From Sodalis sp. dw_96 (GTDB lineage: Bacteria > Pseudomonadota > Gammaproteobacteria > Enterobacterales > Enterobacteriaceae), in contig NZ_JAAVUT010000013.1 in the NCBI RefSeq assembly GCF_018449575.1, positions 60,618-124,617 on the forward strand: 64,000 nucleotides of DNA, in the 5' to 3' direction. The notes beneath the pieces were generated by a model. It saw only the letters and a program-made list of their open reading frames with translations, had not been told where the DNA came from and made no database searches. This document shows positions 27,204 to 36,040 of the stretch, piece by piece. The stretch's first letter is position 1, and each line of letters opens with the position of its first letter. Both the position numbers and the translations under genes were made by a program.

Positions 27204-28514
27204 TTATTCGCTGGAGGGAAGGGTAAAGGCCAATAAGGCTTCCAGGCCGCCGCCGGTGCGGCGACGTAACGTCAGCGTACCCTGGTGCTGTTGCGCGATT
27301 TGTTCGGCAATGGCCAGACCCAGCCCTGAACCTCCTTGGGGCCGGTCTTGGCTTTTTCCGCGATTAAAGGGAGATTTTATCTGCTCCAGCTCTGCGTCGG
27401 ACACCGCCGGACCGCGATCGCGAACGGCGATAAAGACCCGGTTATCTTGGGGCCAGCAGGCGATTTCCAATTCGCGTTGTCCGTATTTAACCGCGTTGCC
27501 CATGAGGTTCATGAGCAAGCGCATCATGGCCACAGGGCGGTAATCAAACTTCTCTACCGGCGCCAGGTTGAGGATGAATTCCTGTCCCAATCCGGCGAAA
27601 TCCTGCGCCAGTTCTTTAATTAATCGGGTGATATCGCCATCACATAAAGGCTCATCGGCGCTGCCTCGGGCGAAATCGATAAATTGCTGCAGGATGTTGT
27701 CTATATCATCGAAATAACGACCGAAACCCTCTTCATTATTCGGACCCTGTATTGCCTGCATGGCCAGCGCCAGCCGCAGTTTGGTCAGCGGGGTACGAAT
27801 ATCATGAGAGATACCCGCCAGGATGGTGGTGCGATTGGCTTCGAACTCAATCAACCGTTCTATCATGTTATTAAACGTTTTACTGACGGCGGCGATTTCA
27901 CTGGGCCCATCCACAGAGAGCGGCTCAGGCCATTTCCCCGCGCCGACGGATTGCGCGGCCAGCGCCAGCGAGGTCAGCGGCCGGTTAATGCGCAGATGAA
28001 TGGCATACACCAACAGCAGGGCCAGCAGGGATAATCCGAAGGAGAGCAATAGGGTGCTCATGATGCCGATGCCTGGTACCGCCTGTATTGCGGGTAAGGT
28101 AATCCAATAGGGCTCGCCCGCCACGTTAACCTGTACCCATAAATGCCGCTCCGGCAAGGTCTGCCAGCTTAGGTGCATGTTGGCGGGTAAATAGGAGTAC
28201 AGGCGTTTTAAAAAAAGGGCGCCTTCATATCCCCGCCACGGCGTGGACGGTAATTTGCTGAAGGTTTTTTCCGGCAAAACGGCAGAGCCATTGACGCGTT
28301 GGATAAATTCCGCTCGTTGATCGGAAGGCACTTTGGCCAGCACATTGTCAAGGGTGATGATTTGCGAGGCGATTAGCTGCGCTATATTGTCTATGCGCGG
28401 TTTCTGCACGAAAAACACAAATACCGTGATCGAGGAAATGTTAGTAATAAATACCAATAAAATCAATAATAAACAATTACGTCCCAACAGCGAGCGGGGC
28501 CATGACAGGTTCAT
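27204..28514 (-). CDS. EnvZ-like sensor histidine kinase
   Basis: A 436-residue membrane kinase. TM1 is LLLILLVFITNISSITVFVFF, followed by a periplasmic domain of about 110 residues, TM2 LLSFGLSLLALLLVYAI, a HAMP domain, the H-box GISHDIRTPLTKLRLALAM (phospho-acceptor H237), the N-box NLMGNAVKYG, and G-boxes DRGPAVSD and GGSGLGLAIAEQI. The architecture and the Pro/Arg-rich N-terminus closely follow EnvZ. Its ATG overlaps the regulator stop (ATGA). The pair is a paralogue of ompR-envZ; it lacks the usual greA/pck neighbourhood, so it is probably not the core osmoregulator. Confidence 0.88.
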   Translation of the reverse strand: MNLSWPRSLLGRNCLLLILLVFITNISSITVFVFFVQKPRIDNIAQLIASQIITLDNVLAKVPSDQRAEFIQRVNGSAVLPEKTFSKLPSTPWRGYEGALFLKRLYSYLPANMHLSWQTLPERHLWVQVNVAGEPYWITLPAIQAVPGIGIMSTLLLSFGLSLLALLLVYAIHLRINRPLTSLALAAQSVGAGKWPEPLSVDGPSEIAAVSKTFNNMIERLIEFEANRTTILAGISHDIRTPLTKLRLALAMQAIQGPNNEEGFGRYFDDIDNILQQFIDFARGSADEPLCDGDITRLIKELAQDFAGLGQEFILNLAPVEKFDYRPVAMMRLLMNLMGNAVKYGQRELEIACWPQDNRVFIAVRDRGPAVSDAELEQIKSPFNRGKSQDRPQGGSGLGLAIAEQIAQQHQGTLTLRRRTGGGLEALLAFTLPSSE

Positions 28515-29230
28515 TGTTCGCTGTCCGCCAGCAGGATATAACCCATGCCCCAAATGGTCTTTACCCAACGAGGGTTGGAGGGATCGGCTTCCAGGATTTG
28601 GCGCAGACGCAATACCTGAACGTCCACACTGCGATCCAGGGCTTTATACTCCCGGCCCCTGGCCCTGGTCAGTAAATTTTCCCGGCTGACGGGGCGATTG
28701 GGTGTACTGGCCAAGGCCATTAACAAGCTGGTTTCGGCGGTATTCAGCGTCACTATTTCATCGTGCTTATACAGCGTGCGGCGGGGAATATCCAAACAGA
28801 AGGGACCAAATGTCACCTGTTGCGGCAACTGCGGCGTTTCGCCCCGTGCTATCTGCTCGCGGCGCAATATTGCGCGAATCCTGGCCACGAGTTCCTGCGG
28901 CAAAAAGGGCTTGGCCAGATAGTCATCCGCCCCCGTCTCCAGACCGATGACGCGGTCGATGGGATCGCCCCGGGCGGTGAGCATGAGAATGGGTATGGTT
29001 TGCCCCTCGCCGCGCAGGCGGCGGCACACGGATAATCCGTCTTCCGGCACCATCATCAGGTCCAGTATCAAGAGATCGTAATGTTCTCTTTGTAGATAGC
29101 GATCCAGCAACGTACTGTTGGCGACGGTGCGCACGTCAAATCCCTGCGCGGTCAGATAACGCTTCAGCATGGCACGCAATTCATTTTCATCATCCAGGAT
29201 AATGATTTTATTATATAAAACCGGTGTCAT
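28511..29230 (-). CDS. OmpR-family response regulator
   Basis: A 239-residue regulator. The receiver domain has acidic residues DDE (13-15), phospho-acceptor D57 in LLILDLMMVPEDGLSVCRRLR and the K of YLAKPF. The winged-helix output domain ends ARGREYKALDRSVDVQVLRLRQILEADPSNPRWVKTIWGMGYIL. It resembles OmpR along its whole length but with many differences (E. coli has ARGREYSAMERSIDVQISRLRR). The start MTPVLYNKIIIL is preferred over one 23 codons upstream that has no ribosome binding site. It is coupled to the EnvZ-like kinase. Confidence 0.88.
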   Translation of the reverse strand: MTPVLYNKIIILDDENELRAMLKRYLTAQGFDVRTVANSTLLDRYLQREHYDLLILDLMMVPEDGLSVCRRLRGEGQTIPILMLTARGDPIDRVIGLETGADDYLAKPFLPQELVARIRAILRREQIARGETPQLPQQVTFGPFCLDIPRRTLYKHDEIVTLNTAETSLLMALASTPNRPVSRENLLTRARGREYKALDRSVDVQVLRLRQILEADPSNPRWVKTIWGMGYILLADSEQ

Positions 29231-29441
29231 TTCGTGTTTCCGCCGCTGAGGATCTCCTGAAAGGAATGTCATTAGACAATATTCGGCAACGGATGACAAG
29301 ATTGCCGGGTACTGTCTGATATTGAGAAATAGCCCACTGCAAGTACCCGGATTTTCTCAAAAAAAATCATACATCGCTAATAATGCGCGGGAGGATTTCA
29401 TTGGTTTTGCCCGCGATGACATTGTTTGACATCAGCTATTA

Positions 29442-30080
29442 TCAGTTATTACGATCGAATGCCTCGCGAGCCCGTTCCACTTCGGGTAGATAATCGACGG
29501 TCCAGTCGTACAGTGCCTGAAAAGGCTGTTTCAAGGTATGCCCCAACGGGGTAATGCGATACTCAACCGCAATGGGCGAGGCGGTAATGACGCGCCGCGC
29601 TACGATGCCGTTGCGTTCCAGGCGCCGTAAGCTCTGCGTCAGCGCCTTTTGTGTGATGCCTTCGAGGCGGCGCTTGATGACATTAAAACGCAGCGGCTCG
29701 GCACACAGTGCGGCAAGTATCAGCACCGACCATTTATCCGCTATCTGATCCAGCAATAAGCGGCTCGGGCAATCCGCCACCGTAAAGACCTGATCCCGGG
29801 TCTCCGGTGCGGCGATAGTCTCGGGACAGCTCCTTGGGGTTTTAACCTCCGCCATAGGCATTTCCACCACCGACTTCGCGGAGCCGCGGTCCTCGGACGC
29901 GACATTTTGTGCTCTGGGACCCTCAGGAGGCGGTACGCCAGGCACCACGTTTTGTGTTGTGCGCTCCTCAGGAGATCGTACAGCGGGCACCACGTTTTGC
30001 ACTATGCGGTCCGCAGGGAGGCGTGCTTCGGACGCAGCGTTTTGCGCTATGCCGCCCGCGGGGTGTTGAACTTCGGACAT
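29442..30080 (-). CDS. HxlR-family transcriptional regulator with a repetitive N-terminal extension
   Basis: The last 120 residues are a normal HxlR winged-helix regulator: CPSRLLLDQIADKWSVLILAALCAEPLRFNVIKRRLEGITQKALTQSLRRLERNGIVARRV, with the conserved Cys after the extension. Before it are about 92 residues unlike any family member, built from four 15-residue repeats with the core QNV(V/A) and rich in Pro, Glu and Arg. A start at the internal MPMAEVKTP (about residue 74) would still leave a 139-residue protein, and GGTGG lies before it. It is divergent from the Old Yellow Enzyme gene, a typical partner of redox-sensing HxlR proteins. Confidence 0.8.
   Translation of the reverse strand: MSEVQHPAGGIAQNAASEARLPADRIVQNVVPAVRSPEERTTQNVVPGVPPPEGPRAQNVASEDRGSAKSVVEMPMAEVKTPRSCPETIAAPETRDQVFTVADCPSRLLLDQIADKWSVLILAALCAEPLRFNVIKRRLEGITQKALTQSLRRLERNGIVARRVITASPIAVEYRITPLGHTLKQPFQALYDWTVDYLPEVERAREAFDRNN
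29894..30073. repeat. Four tandem 45-bp repeats in the HxlR gene
   Basis: Units begin at 29894, 29939, 29984 and 30029, each 45 bp, with shared core CACGTTTTG(T/C) and a (CC)GCAGGAG-like block; a fifth partial copy overlaps the start codon at 30074-30080. Units differ at about a third of positions. The length keeps the frame. Confidence 0.8.
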
Positions 30081-30182
30081 GGTGGTTTCCTATTGGCTAC
30101 CTGGTAGCGTTAAAGTGCCTGATTGACTCGAGGTATACATAATATACCATCAAAGCCTTATCGTTAATCGGAGCTTATATTT

Positions 30183-31304
30183 ATGAACGCACCGCAAGTG
30201 GACATTCTGTTCCAGCCTTTTCGGGTAAAATCGTTAGCGTTGAAAAACCGTATCGTTATGGCCCCCATGACCCGCTCCTTCTCTCCGAAAGGTGTGCCGG
30301 GAGAGAATGTCGCCGCCTATTACCGCCGCCGGGCCGAGGCCGAGGTGGGGCTGATTCTTTCAGAGGGCACGGCTATTGATCGGCCGGCGTCCAAAAACGA
30401 TCCGCAAGTGCCGTTCTTTCATGGTAAGGAGGCGCTGGCGGGGTGGCAGCGGGTTATCGATGAAGTCCACGCCGCCGGGGGCAAAATGGGCCCGCAGCTC
30501 TGGCACGTGGGAGCGGTGGCCAGTTTTCAGACCGAGTGGGTGCCCGATGTTCCGGTTGAAAGCCCGTCGGGCCTGGCGGCGCCGGGAGTGCCACGTGGCG
30601 GGATCATGAGCGACGAGGCCATTGCCGACACCCTTGCCGCCTATAGCCGGGCGGCGGCCGATGCCAAGCGGCTGGGCTTCGATACTTTTGAGATCCATGG
30701 CGCCCATGGTTATTTGATTGACCAGTTCTTCTGGTCCGCCACCAATCTGCGCAAGGATCGTTTCGGTGGCGCCACGATAAAAGAGCGCGCCCGTTTTGCC
30801 GCTGAAGTCTTGAAGGAGATGCGCGCTGCTGTGGGTCCCGACTATCCCATTATTCTGCGGGTCAGCCAGTGGAAACAACAGGAATACACCGCCAGGCTTG
30901 CTGAAACGCCCGATGCCATGGCCGAATGGCTGGTGCCCTTGGTGGAAGCGGGCGCGGATGTGCTGCATTGCTCCCAGCGGCGTTTCTGGGAACCGGAGTT
31001 CCCGGATCAGGACGGCACAAACGGGCTGAACTTCGCCGGCTGGGCTAAGAAATTAACCGGCGCCGCCACCATCAGCGTAGGCTCGGTGGGATTGTCGGGG
31101 GATTTCCTCGGCAGCTTTGGCGGCGAAAATTCCAGTCCGGTGGGACTGGATAATCTGATTCAGCGTATGGAACGGGACGAGTTTGATCTTATTGCCGTTG
31201 GCCGGGCACTGATCACCGAGCCGCGCTGGGTGGCGAAGGTGCGCACCGGGGACACCGACGACATGCCGGATTTCAGCCCGGCGGCGCTGGGTGAGTTATT
31301 TTAG
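30183..31304 (+). CDS. Old Yellow Enzyme family NADH:flavin oxidoreductase (NemA-like)
   Basis: A 373-residue FMN-dependent ene-reductase. The N-terminus is LFQPFRVKSLALKNRIVMAPMTRSFSP. The FMN/substrate site is FEIHGAHGYLIDQFFW, and the C-terminal phosphate-binding region is FDLIAVGRALITEPRWVAKVR. Relatives reduce electrophilic enones, nitro compounds and N-ethylmaleimide. The HxlR regulator gene is divergent with a spacer of about 100 bp, so an inducible detoxification unit like nemRA is likely. The gene ends just before the first 107-bp repeat array. Confidence 0.9.
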   Translation: MNAPQVDILFQPFRVKSLALKNRIVMAPMTRSFSPKGVPGENVAAYYRRRAEAEVGLILSEGTAIDRPASKNDPQVPFFHGKEALAGWQRVIDEVHAAGGKMGPQLWHVGAVASFQTEWVPDVPVESPSGLAAPGVPRGGIMSDEAIADTLAAYSRAAADAKRLGFDTFEIHGAHGYLIDQFFWSATNLRKDRFGGATIKERARFAAEVLKEMRAAVGPDYPIILRVSQWKQQEYTARLAETPDAMAEWLVPLVEAGADVLHCSQRRFWEPEFPDQDGTNGLNFAGWAKKLTGAATISVGSVGLSGDFLGSFGGENSSPVGLDNLIQRMERDEFDLIAVGRALITEPRWVAKVRTGDTDDMPDFSPAALGELF

Positions 31305-31331
31305 GCGAAAGGGCGCATCGAACTATCTCGC

Positions 31332-31695
31332 TGCACGTTCGGTGATCGCGGGCTTACCGTGCTATGGGGCGCTCGGTCGGGCAGAGAAACCATGCCCGAT
31401 TCGACCCCATCAGCACGGTTTCCCTTTAACACGTTCGTTGCACGATCGGCGATAGCGGGCTTACCGTGCTATGGGGCGCTCGGTCGGGCAGAAAAACCAT
31501 GCCCGATTCGACCCCATCAGCACGGTTTCCCTTTAACACACTCGTTGCACGTCCGAAGAACGCGGGCCGCGCCATGAGGCTACTCCGGCGGGCGGAAAAA
31601 CCACGCCCGCTTCGACCTCATTGGCACAGTCTCCCTTTAACACAGGATCGCTGCACGTTCAGCGATCAGGACCTTATCGTGCCATGGGGTAATAC
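31332..31695 (+). repeat. Array 1 of the 107-bp structured repeat
   Basis: Unit starts (TGCACG) fall at 31332, 31439, 31546 and 31652, a period of 107, 107 and 106 bp. The first two units are nearly identical; the third and partial fourth have diverged. Each unit holds a nested hairpin: ACCGTGCTATGGGG (31356-31369) with CCCCATCAGCACGGT (31405-31419), and inside it TCGGGCA (31377-31383) with TGCCCGA (31393-31399). The array fills the gap between two convergent genes. Frames found in it are by-products of the repeats. Confidence 0.9.
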
Positions 31696-31703
31696 AATAG
31701 GCT

Positions 31704-32573
31704 TTATTGCTGCTGCTTGCGTCCCTGCTGGTCGAGCTGCGCGAACTCTTCATCGGTCAAAGTCACGTTCGCCGCCGCCACGTTTTCTTCCAAATGCTTC
31801 ACGCTGCTGGTGCCGGGGATCGGCAGCATAACCGGGCTGCGTTTCAGTATCCATGCCAGGGCGATTTGGCTGGGAGTCGCCCCTTTTTGTTTGGCCAGCG
31901 TATCCAGCAGGGAGCCGGGCTTGGCTAAGCTGCCTGAGGCCAGGGGGAACCAGGGAATAAAGCCGATAGTATTTTCGGTACAATAGTCGAGCACCGCTTC
32001 ATGGGTACGCGTCACCAGATTGTACATATTCTGCACCGATACCACCGGGAAGAATTTTTGTGCCGCTTTAATTTGCGGAACATCCACTTCGCTTAATCCC
32101 ACGTGGCGGATCAAACCCTCTTTTTGCAGCTGCGCGATGGCGCCGAACTGCTCATCCGCCGGCACTTTCCCATCGATGCGATGCAGCTGCCACAGGCCGA
32201 TTTGTTCGATACCCAGTTTACGCAGGCTCATCAATACGGCCTGGCGCAAATACTCCGGACGTCCCACCGGTTGCCAGATGTTCGGTCCGTGACGAGTCAG
32301 GCCGCCTTTGGTGGCAATTAGCAGTCCTTTATAAGGATGGAGCGCTTCATGAATCAGCTGTTCGCTGACGTCGGGGCCATAACTGTCGGCGGTATCGATA
32401 AAGTTGACACCCAGTTCAGGCAAACGGCGCAGGGTGGCGAGACAGGCTTCTCTGTCTGCCGGTTCCCCCCAGATACCCTCCCCGGTGATGCGCATCGCGC
32501 CAAAACCCAGACGGTTAATGGTGAAATCCCCAAGCTTGAATTGACCTGATGCGGCGGCGTTAATCGTACTCAT
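31704..32573 (-). CDS. Aldo/keto reductase (YdbC-like)
   Basis: A 289-residue AKR. Catalytic residues are seen in [12 protein letters not shown] (D and Y), LLIATKGGL (K) and [10 protein letters not shown] (H). The C-terminus carries [27 protein letters not shown]. The pattern [25 protein letters not shown] and [11 protein letters not shown] matches E. coli YdbC (PdxI), a pyridoxal reductase. The gene starts 350 bp from the next upstream gene and ends next to the first 107-bp repeat array. Confidence 0.88.
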   Translation of the reverse strand: MSTINAAASGQFKLGDFTINRLGFGAMRITGEGIWGEPADREACLATLRRLPELGVNFIDTADSYGPDVSEQLIHEALHPYKGLLIATKGGLTRHGPNIWQPVGRPEYLRQAVLMSLRKLGIEQIGLWQLHRIDGKVPADEQFGAIAQLQKEGLIRHVGLSEVDVPQIKAAQKFFPVVSVQNMYNLVTRTHEAVLDYCTENTIGFIPWFPLASGSLAKPGSLLDTLAKQKGATPSQIALAWILKRSPVMLPIPGTSSVKHLEENVAAANVTLTDEEFAQLDQQGRKQQQ

Positions 32574-32735
32574 GATGTGTTCCTTATGATGGGAAAGAGG
32601 AATAGCTCAAAACGGCCCGAAACAGCGGCGGAGATAAAGATTCACAACGAGCGGTTTACTCTAAATGTAGCTTGCGCCATCGTTACCACAGGGTGAGGCG
32701 AGAAATCATTGGTGGATTTTACATTCAACGGCGCC

Positions 32736-32770
32736 CCGCCATGCCCGGTCTTTAAGACCGGGCATGGCGG
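32736..32770. repeat. Perfect 35-bp palindrome
   Basis: CCGCCATGCCCGGTCTT and its exact complement AAGACCGGGCATGGCGG flank a single T, in the 32574-32924 spacer that otherwise shows no gene. There is no U-tract on either side. It may be a bidirectional terminator for the small XapX gene or a REP-like element. Confidence 0.6.
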
Positions 32771-32924
32771 CGTTACGGAATGATACTAGCTCTCCGGGAG
32801 GGATGGGGAATGACAATGTGTGCCGTGTCAGATTTTTTTGAGTAAATGAAGGATGACAATGAATGTCCTGGCCGAACCTTTCAGGCGTGAGGGGGATGCC
32901 ATGACCACGCCTTCCTTAGCGGCT

Positions 32925-33092
32925 TCAGCTAAAAAAACGTGATCTGACGACGTTAAATATCACGCTGCCGAGAAATACCCCGGCCGCGCCCATAATGCCG
33001 GTGAGTGTCGGCGGGGCGGGCAGGGGCAATTTCAGCCAGGTAAAAAAGACCCCCACGGATACGCCGGCCCCCAGCGCATACAATAGCTGCAT
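32925..33092 (-). CDS. XapX domain small membrane protein
   Basis: A 55-residue protein. The sequence MQLLYALGAGVSVGVFFTWLK, then LPLPAPPTLTGIMGAAGVFLGS, fits the XapX (DUF1427) family, whose hallmark is two short hydrophobic segments around a PAPP motif. GGAGG lies before the ATG. It follows the FMN reductase gene by 14 bp and is its operon partner. The function of XapX is unknown. Confidence 0.75.
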   Translation of the reverse strand: MQLLYALGAGVSVGVFFTWLKLPLPAPPTLTGIMGAAGVFLGSVIFNVVRSRFFS

Positions 33093-33106
33093 ATTGAGCC
33101 TCCGGC

Positions 33107-33655
33107 TTATTTAACGACGGAGGCCAGGAAATTGTCGAGCATCCGTTGGGTAAAGGTCAGCGTCGCCGCATCGGTGAGTTTGCCCTCCGTCACCTTGGCG
33201 CTGATATTCCCCATGGCGATTTCAGGCAGGGGCGGCAGAACGCATAACATGGAAGCCAGAGTTTCCCGAAGCTGCAGTTGCGCGCGTACCCCTCCGAGCA
33301 TCCCTTCGGACAGGGTGAGGAAAAACACCGGCTTGTTGACCATGCCGCTTTTGAACGCCGGACGCGACAGCCAGTCCAACGCATTTTTCAGTGCCCCGGG
33401 AATACCGTGATTATATTCCGGGGACACGATTATTACGGCGTCGCAGGCCGCCACCTCGCGGCGTATCTCAATGACGCTTTCAGGCAGATGGCTGAGTTCA
33501 AGGTCATGGTTATAAAAAGGCAGTTCACCGATATCGCCGATGCTCATTTGACTGCCCGCCGGCAGCATTTCCGCCAATGTATTCAGAACACCTCTGCTAT
33601 AGGCATGTTCCCGCAAACTGCCCGCCATGCCGAAAATCCGCAATGATCTGCTCAT
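33107..33655 (-). CDS. NADPH-dependent FMN reductase (ChrR/YieF-like)
   Basis: A 182-residue flavodoxin-fold quinone/chromate/azo reductase. FMN-binding loops are GMAGSLREHAYSRGVL and VSPEYNHGIPGALKNALDWLSR, which is the family signature. It is cytosolic and relatives are homo-oligomers protecting from quinone and peroxide stress. It is the first gene of an operon with the XapX gene, and divergent from an AraC-type gene 116 bp away that is a natural candidate regulator. Confidence 0.9.
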   Translation of the reverse strand: MSRSLRIFGMAGSLREHAYSRGVLNTLAEMLPAGSQMSIGDIGELPFYNHDLELSHLPESVIEIRREVAACDAVIIVSPEYNHGIPGALKNALDWLSRPAFKSGMVNKPVFFLTLSEGMLGGVRAQLQLRETLASMLCVLPPLPEIAMGNISAKVTEGKLTDAATLTFTQRMLDNFLASVVK

Positions 33656-33771
33656 GTAAACTCCTTATAGGATAATGATAGGTCTCGTTATCAAACACGT
33701 AAGATGTCATTATTACAGATTCCTGTTGAAATAATTCTGCTGAACAGACAAAACAGTTTGAGGTGACGACA

Positions 33772-34524
33772 ATGTCAGAGCCACTGCCGCTGCGGGGGGA
33801 ACATGTGATTCATGAGAAGGGCACGCGTATGGCCTATCATCAGCATCCCACCGCGCAGCTTACCCAGGTCATCAAAGGAACGCTGTCGGTCCAAACCGAT
33901 GAGGGTTTACGTCTGGTTCCCCCCGGGCGGGCTGTCTGGATAACCAACGGATTGCCCCATAGCGTTTATTACAGTGAATCGTCCGAAATCATCAATTGCT
34001 TTATTTCGGCGGATCATGCCGGCCGCGTGCAGTCCATGTGCCGGACTTTCACCATCACGGCGCTGTTAAAAGCACTATTGGACGAGGTGGTGGATTTTTC
34101 CCGGCCCGGTCGGGATAACGGCGATGCCGAGACTATTCTTTCATTGATAATTCACCAGCTCAATGTGATGAACAAGCGCATGGATCTGTTTATCTCTTAC
34201 GGGCAGGACCGCCGGTTAAGAAGCGCAATTGATATGACGAGAGAATTTCCCGGAGAAAATTATTCACTTAAACAACTGGCCGACGGGGCCGGCTGCAGCG
34301 AAAGGACCATTTCCCGGCTGTTTATCAAGGAAACGGGAATGAATTATCTGCATTGGCGCGATCGCTATCGGGTTATTTGCGCGGTGGAACGGATGTCCCG
34401 CGGTTTTAGCGTAACACGGGTGGCGCTGGATTTGGGATACCGGGGCGCTAACAATTTTTCCACCATGTTTTCCCGGGTTATGGGGATGCCGCCCAAACGC
34501 TATATGGCGTCGATTCAATTCTAA
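33772..34524 (+). CDS. AraC-family transcriptional regulator with N-terminal cupin
   Basis: A 250-residue regulator. The cupin domain has HQHPTAQLTQVIKGTLSVQTDEG, then VPPGRAVWITNGLPHSVYYS. The C-terminal double HTH is LKQLADGAGCSERTISRLFIKETGMNYLHWRDRYRV...VTRVALDLGYRGANNFSTMFSRVMGMPPKRY. This layout is that of the YdeC/NimR-like group. GAGG is six bases before the ATG at 33772. It is divergent from the FMN reductase operon. Confidence 0.9.
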   Translation: MSEPLPLRGEHVIHEKGTRMAYHQHPTAQLTQVIKGTLSVQTDEGLRLVPPGRAVWITNGLPHSVYYSESSEIINCFISADHAGRVQSMCRTFTITALLKALLDEVVDFSRPGRDNGDAETILSLIIHQLNVMNKRMDLFISYGQDRRLRSAIDMTREFPGENYSLKQLADGAGCSERTISRLFIKETGMNYLHWRDRYRVICAVERMSRGFSVTRVALDLGYRGANNFSTMFSRVMGMPPKRYMASIQF

Positions 34525-34619
34525 TGCTCCAGGACCTGGTCTGGCTTTTCAAGAAATGCGTGTGGGAAAGATGCATTATTAATAAATGTTCTCTGCATTA
34601 TTATGAAGGGTTGATTCTT

Positions 34620-35123
34620 TCAGCTCTCACTATTATTTATCGTTAGCCAATGGTTCAGGGCGACAGAATACATCGCCCCGGTGAGGCTGCCGAGGCCCAT
34701 GCCCACGGTCCCGCCTATGATGAATAAGATATTCTTGTGATCGGCATAAAAATCGGGACGATTGCTGATCTTAACACACTGCCTGAGAACCATCGCAGCC
34801 GACAATCCGGTGATGATTCCGCCCAATGCGCCATAATTCAAGCCCAGATGAATGATTTCTTTGGGCGAGGCATTTGGCCCCGGCTCACCCAGCGCCAGAA
34901 AGTTGTTTAAATCATAGACGGCATTGGTGATGGCTTTACCGCTGATATAGGTCGTGGCTGCCATAAGTACACCGCAGGAAATGCCGATTATGCAGGATTG
35001 TACCAGCGATGGGGCGGTATTGGATACTGCTTGAATGCGTGTGCTCATATCAGCATTGGTTTCGGAAAGAAGCGCTGTCATGGGGATATAATCATACCTT
35101 CGTGAACTATTATCAATGAACAT
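34620..35123 (-). CDS. Small membrane protein, tandem family member 1
   Basis: A 167-residue protein of no family I know. Three glycine-rich hydrophobic segments are visible at about residues 42-62, 95-113 and 131-154. Motifs shared with its two neighbours are a short SN(T/A)AP-like motif before TM1, YG-x-x-GG-x-(I/V)TGLS in TM2, and ISNR...Y-x-D(H/Y)KN(I/L)L before a glycine-zipper TM3 (GGTVGMGLGSLTGAMYSV). The AAGGAAAAAT leader before the ATG resembles those of members 2 and 3. Members are 60-300 bp apart on the same strand and more AT-rich than nearby metabolic genes. Function unknown. Confidence 0.7.
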   Translation of the reverse strand: MFIDNSSRRYDYIPMTALLSETNADMSTRIQAVSNTAPSLVQSCIIGISCGVLMAATTYISGKAITNAVYDLNNFLALGEPGPNASPKEIIHLGLNYGALGGIITGLSAAMVLRQCVKISNRPDFYADHKNILFIIGGTVGMGLGSLTGAMYSVALNHWLTINNSES

Positions 35124-35355
35124 ATTTTTCCTTATAATATTATTAAAATAAAAAGGTAAGATACGATTTAATTATATATCAATGGCTGTTTTTTTTTCTA
35201 CAAAAAACTTCAGCATGGGCCTGAATCTGACTTAATAAGTATTGGCACTTATTGAATCTAAAATATTCCACATGGATTGATGGGGTTGGCGGAAGGATGT
35301 CAGGACCGCTTTTTAGCGGCCTCATGCGGCGCAATCCTTCTCGCGCAGAATGGAG

Positions 35356-35916
35356 TTATTTGTTAAAACTCCCTTCGTTGATAATGACAGGCGGATGACC
35401 ATAACAGATCAATTGCATATCATCTACATTATGAACTTGCTGCAGGTAAATAGCATACAGCATGCCGGCAATGCCGCCGAACGATAGCCCCATGGCCGCG
35501 CACATGCTCAAAAGGTGCTTCTTGACGTGATCATACTCTTCGCCGATGTTTGTGAAATCAATATATCTCCTGATAATAGCCGCTGCCGCCAATCCGGTAA
35601 TGACGCCGCCGGATAAGCCATATTTCAGGCCCGCGCTCATTACCTCGGCATGAGTCTGTGGGGATATGGTTTCGCAAGGCGCCAGCAAGTCGTTTATATC
35701 ATCGACAGCGGATGAGATTAATTTGGCGCCGACATAGGTGGCGGTCGACATGAGCGCGCCGCAGGCTAAATAGGTCCGGCAGGCAGAATCTCGCCACAGG
35801 GGGGCGTTGGACACGCGTTGAATAATAACACCTAGGCCGCGTTTTCTTTCTGATAAAAATGTCTTTTCGACGGTAGGGATTTCATCATTTTTTATTGGGT
35901 TGGAATCAATGTGCAT
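35356..35916 (-). CDS. Small membrane protein, tandem family member 2
   Basis: About 186 residues, homologous to members 1 and 3. TM1 (YLACGALMSTATYVGAKLISSAVDDIND) is followed by a hydrophilic loop, TM2 (YGLSGGVITGLAAAAIIRRYIDFTNI) and TM3 (LLSMCAAMGLSFGGIAGMLYAIYL). The N-terminal about 55 residues are hydrophilic and differ between members. The start at 35916 (MHIDSNPIKN) is chosen because its upstream GAGAAAAAT matches the leaders of the other two; a start 21 codons earlier lacks this. Function unknown. Confidence 0.68.
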   Translation of the reverse strand: MHIDSNPIKNDEIPTVEKTFLSERKRGLGVIIQRVSNAPLWRDSACRTYLACGALMSTATYVGAKLISSAVDDINDLLAPCETISPQTHAEVMSAGLKYGLSGGVITGLAAAAIIRRYIDFTNIGEEYDHVKKHLLSMCAAMGLSFGGIAGMLYAIYLQQVHNVDDMQLICYGHPPVIINEGSFNK

Positions 35917-36040
35917 ATTTTTCTCGATAGTGTTTAGTGAATCTGGCTTTTCCAAAACAAAAAAGGCAGAGAGCATCAATAAGCACTCTATAGCCTTTTA
36001 GTCATTATCGTCTCTCTCGCGTATGATGGCGGCAAGGGGA

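Noticed and set aside
31359..31831. Overlapping plus-strand frames of 70-120 codons with repeated MLWGARSGRK...-type peptides
   Set aside because: They are translations of the 107-bp DNA repeat. 107 is not a multiple of three, so each unit is read in a different frame, and no ribosome binding site is consistent.
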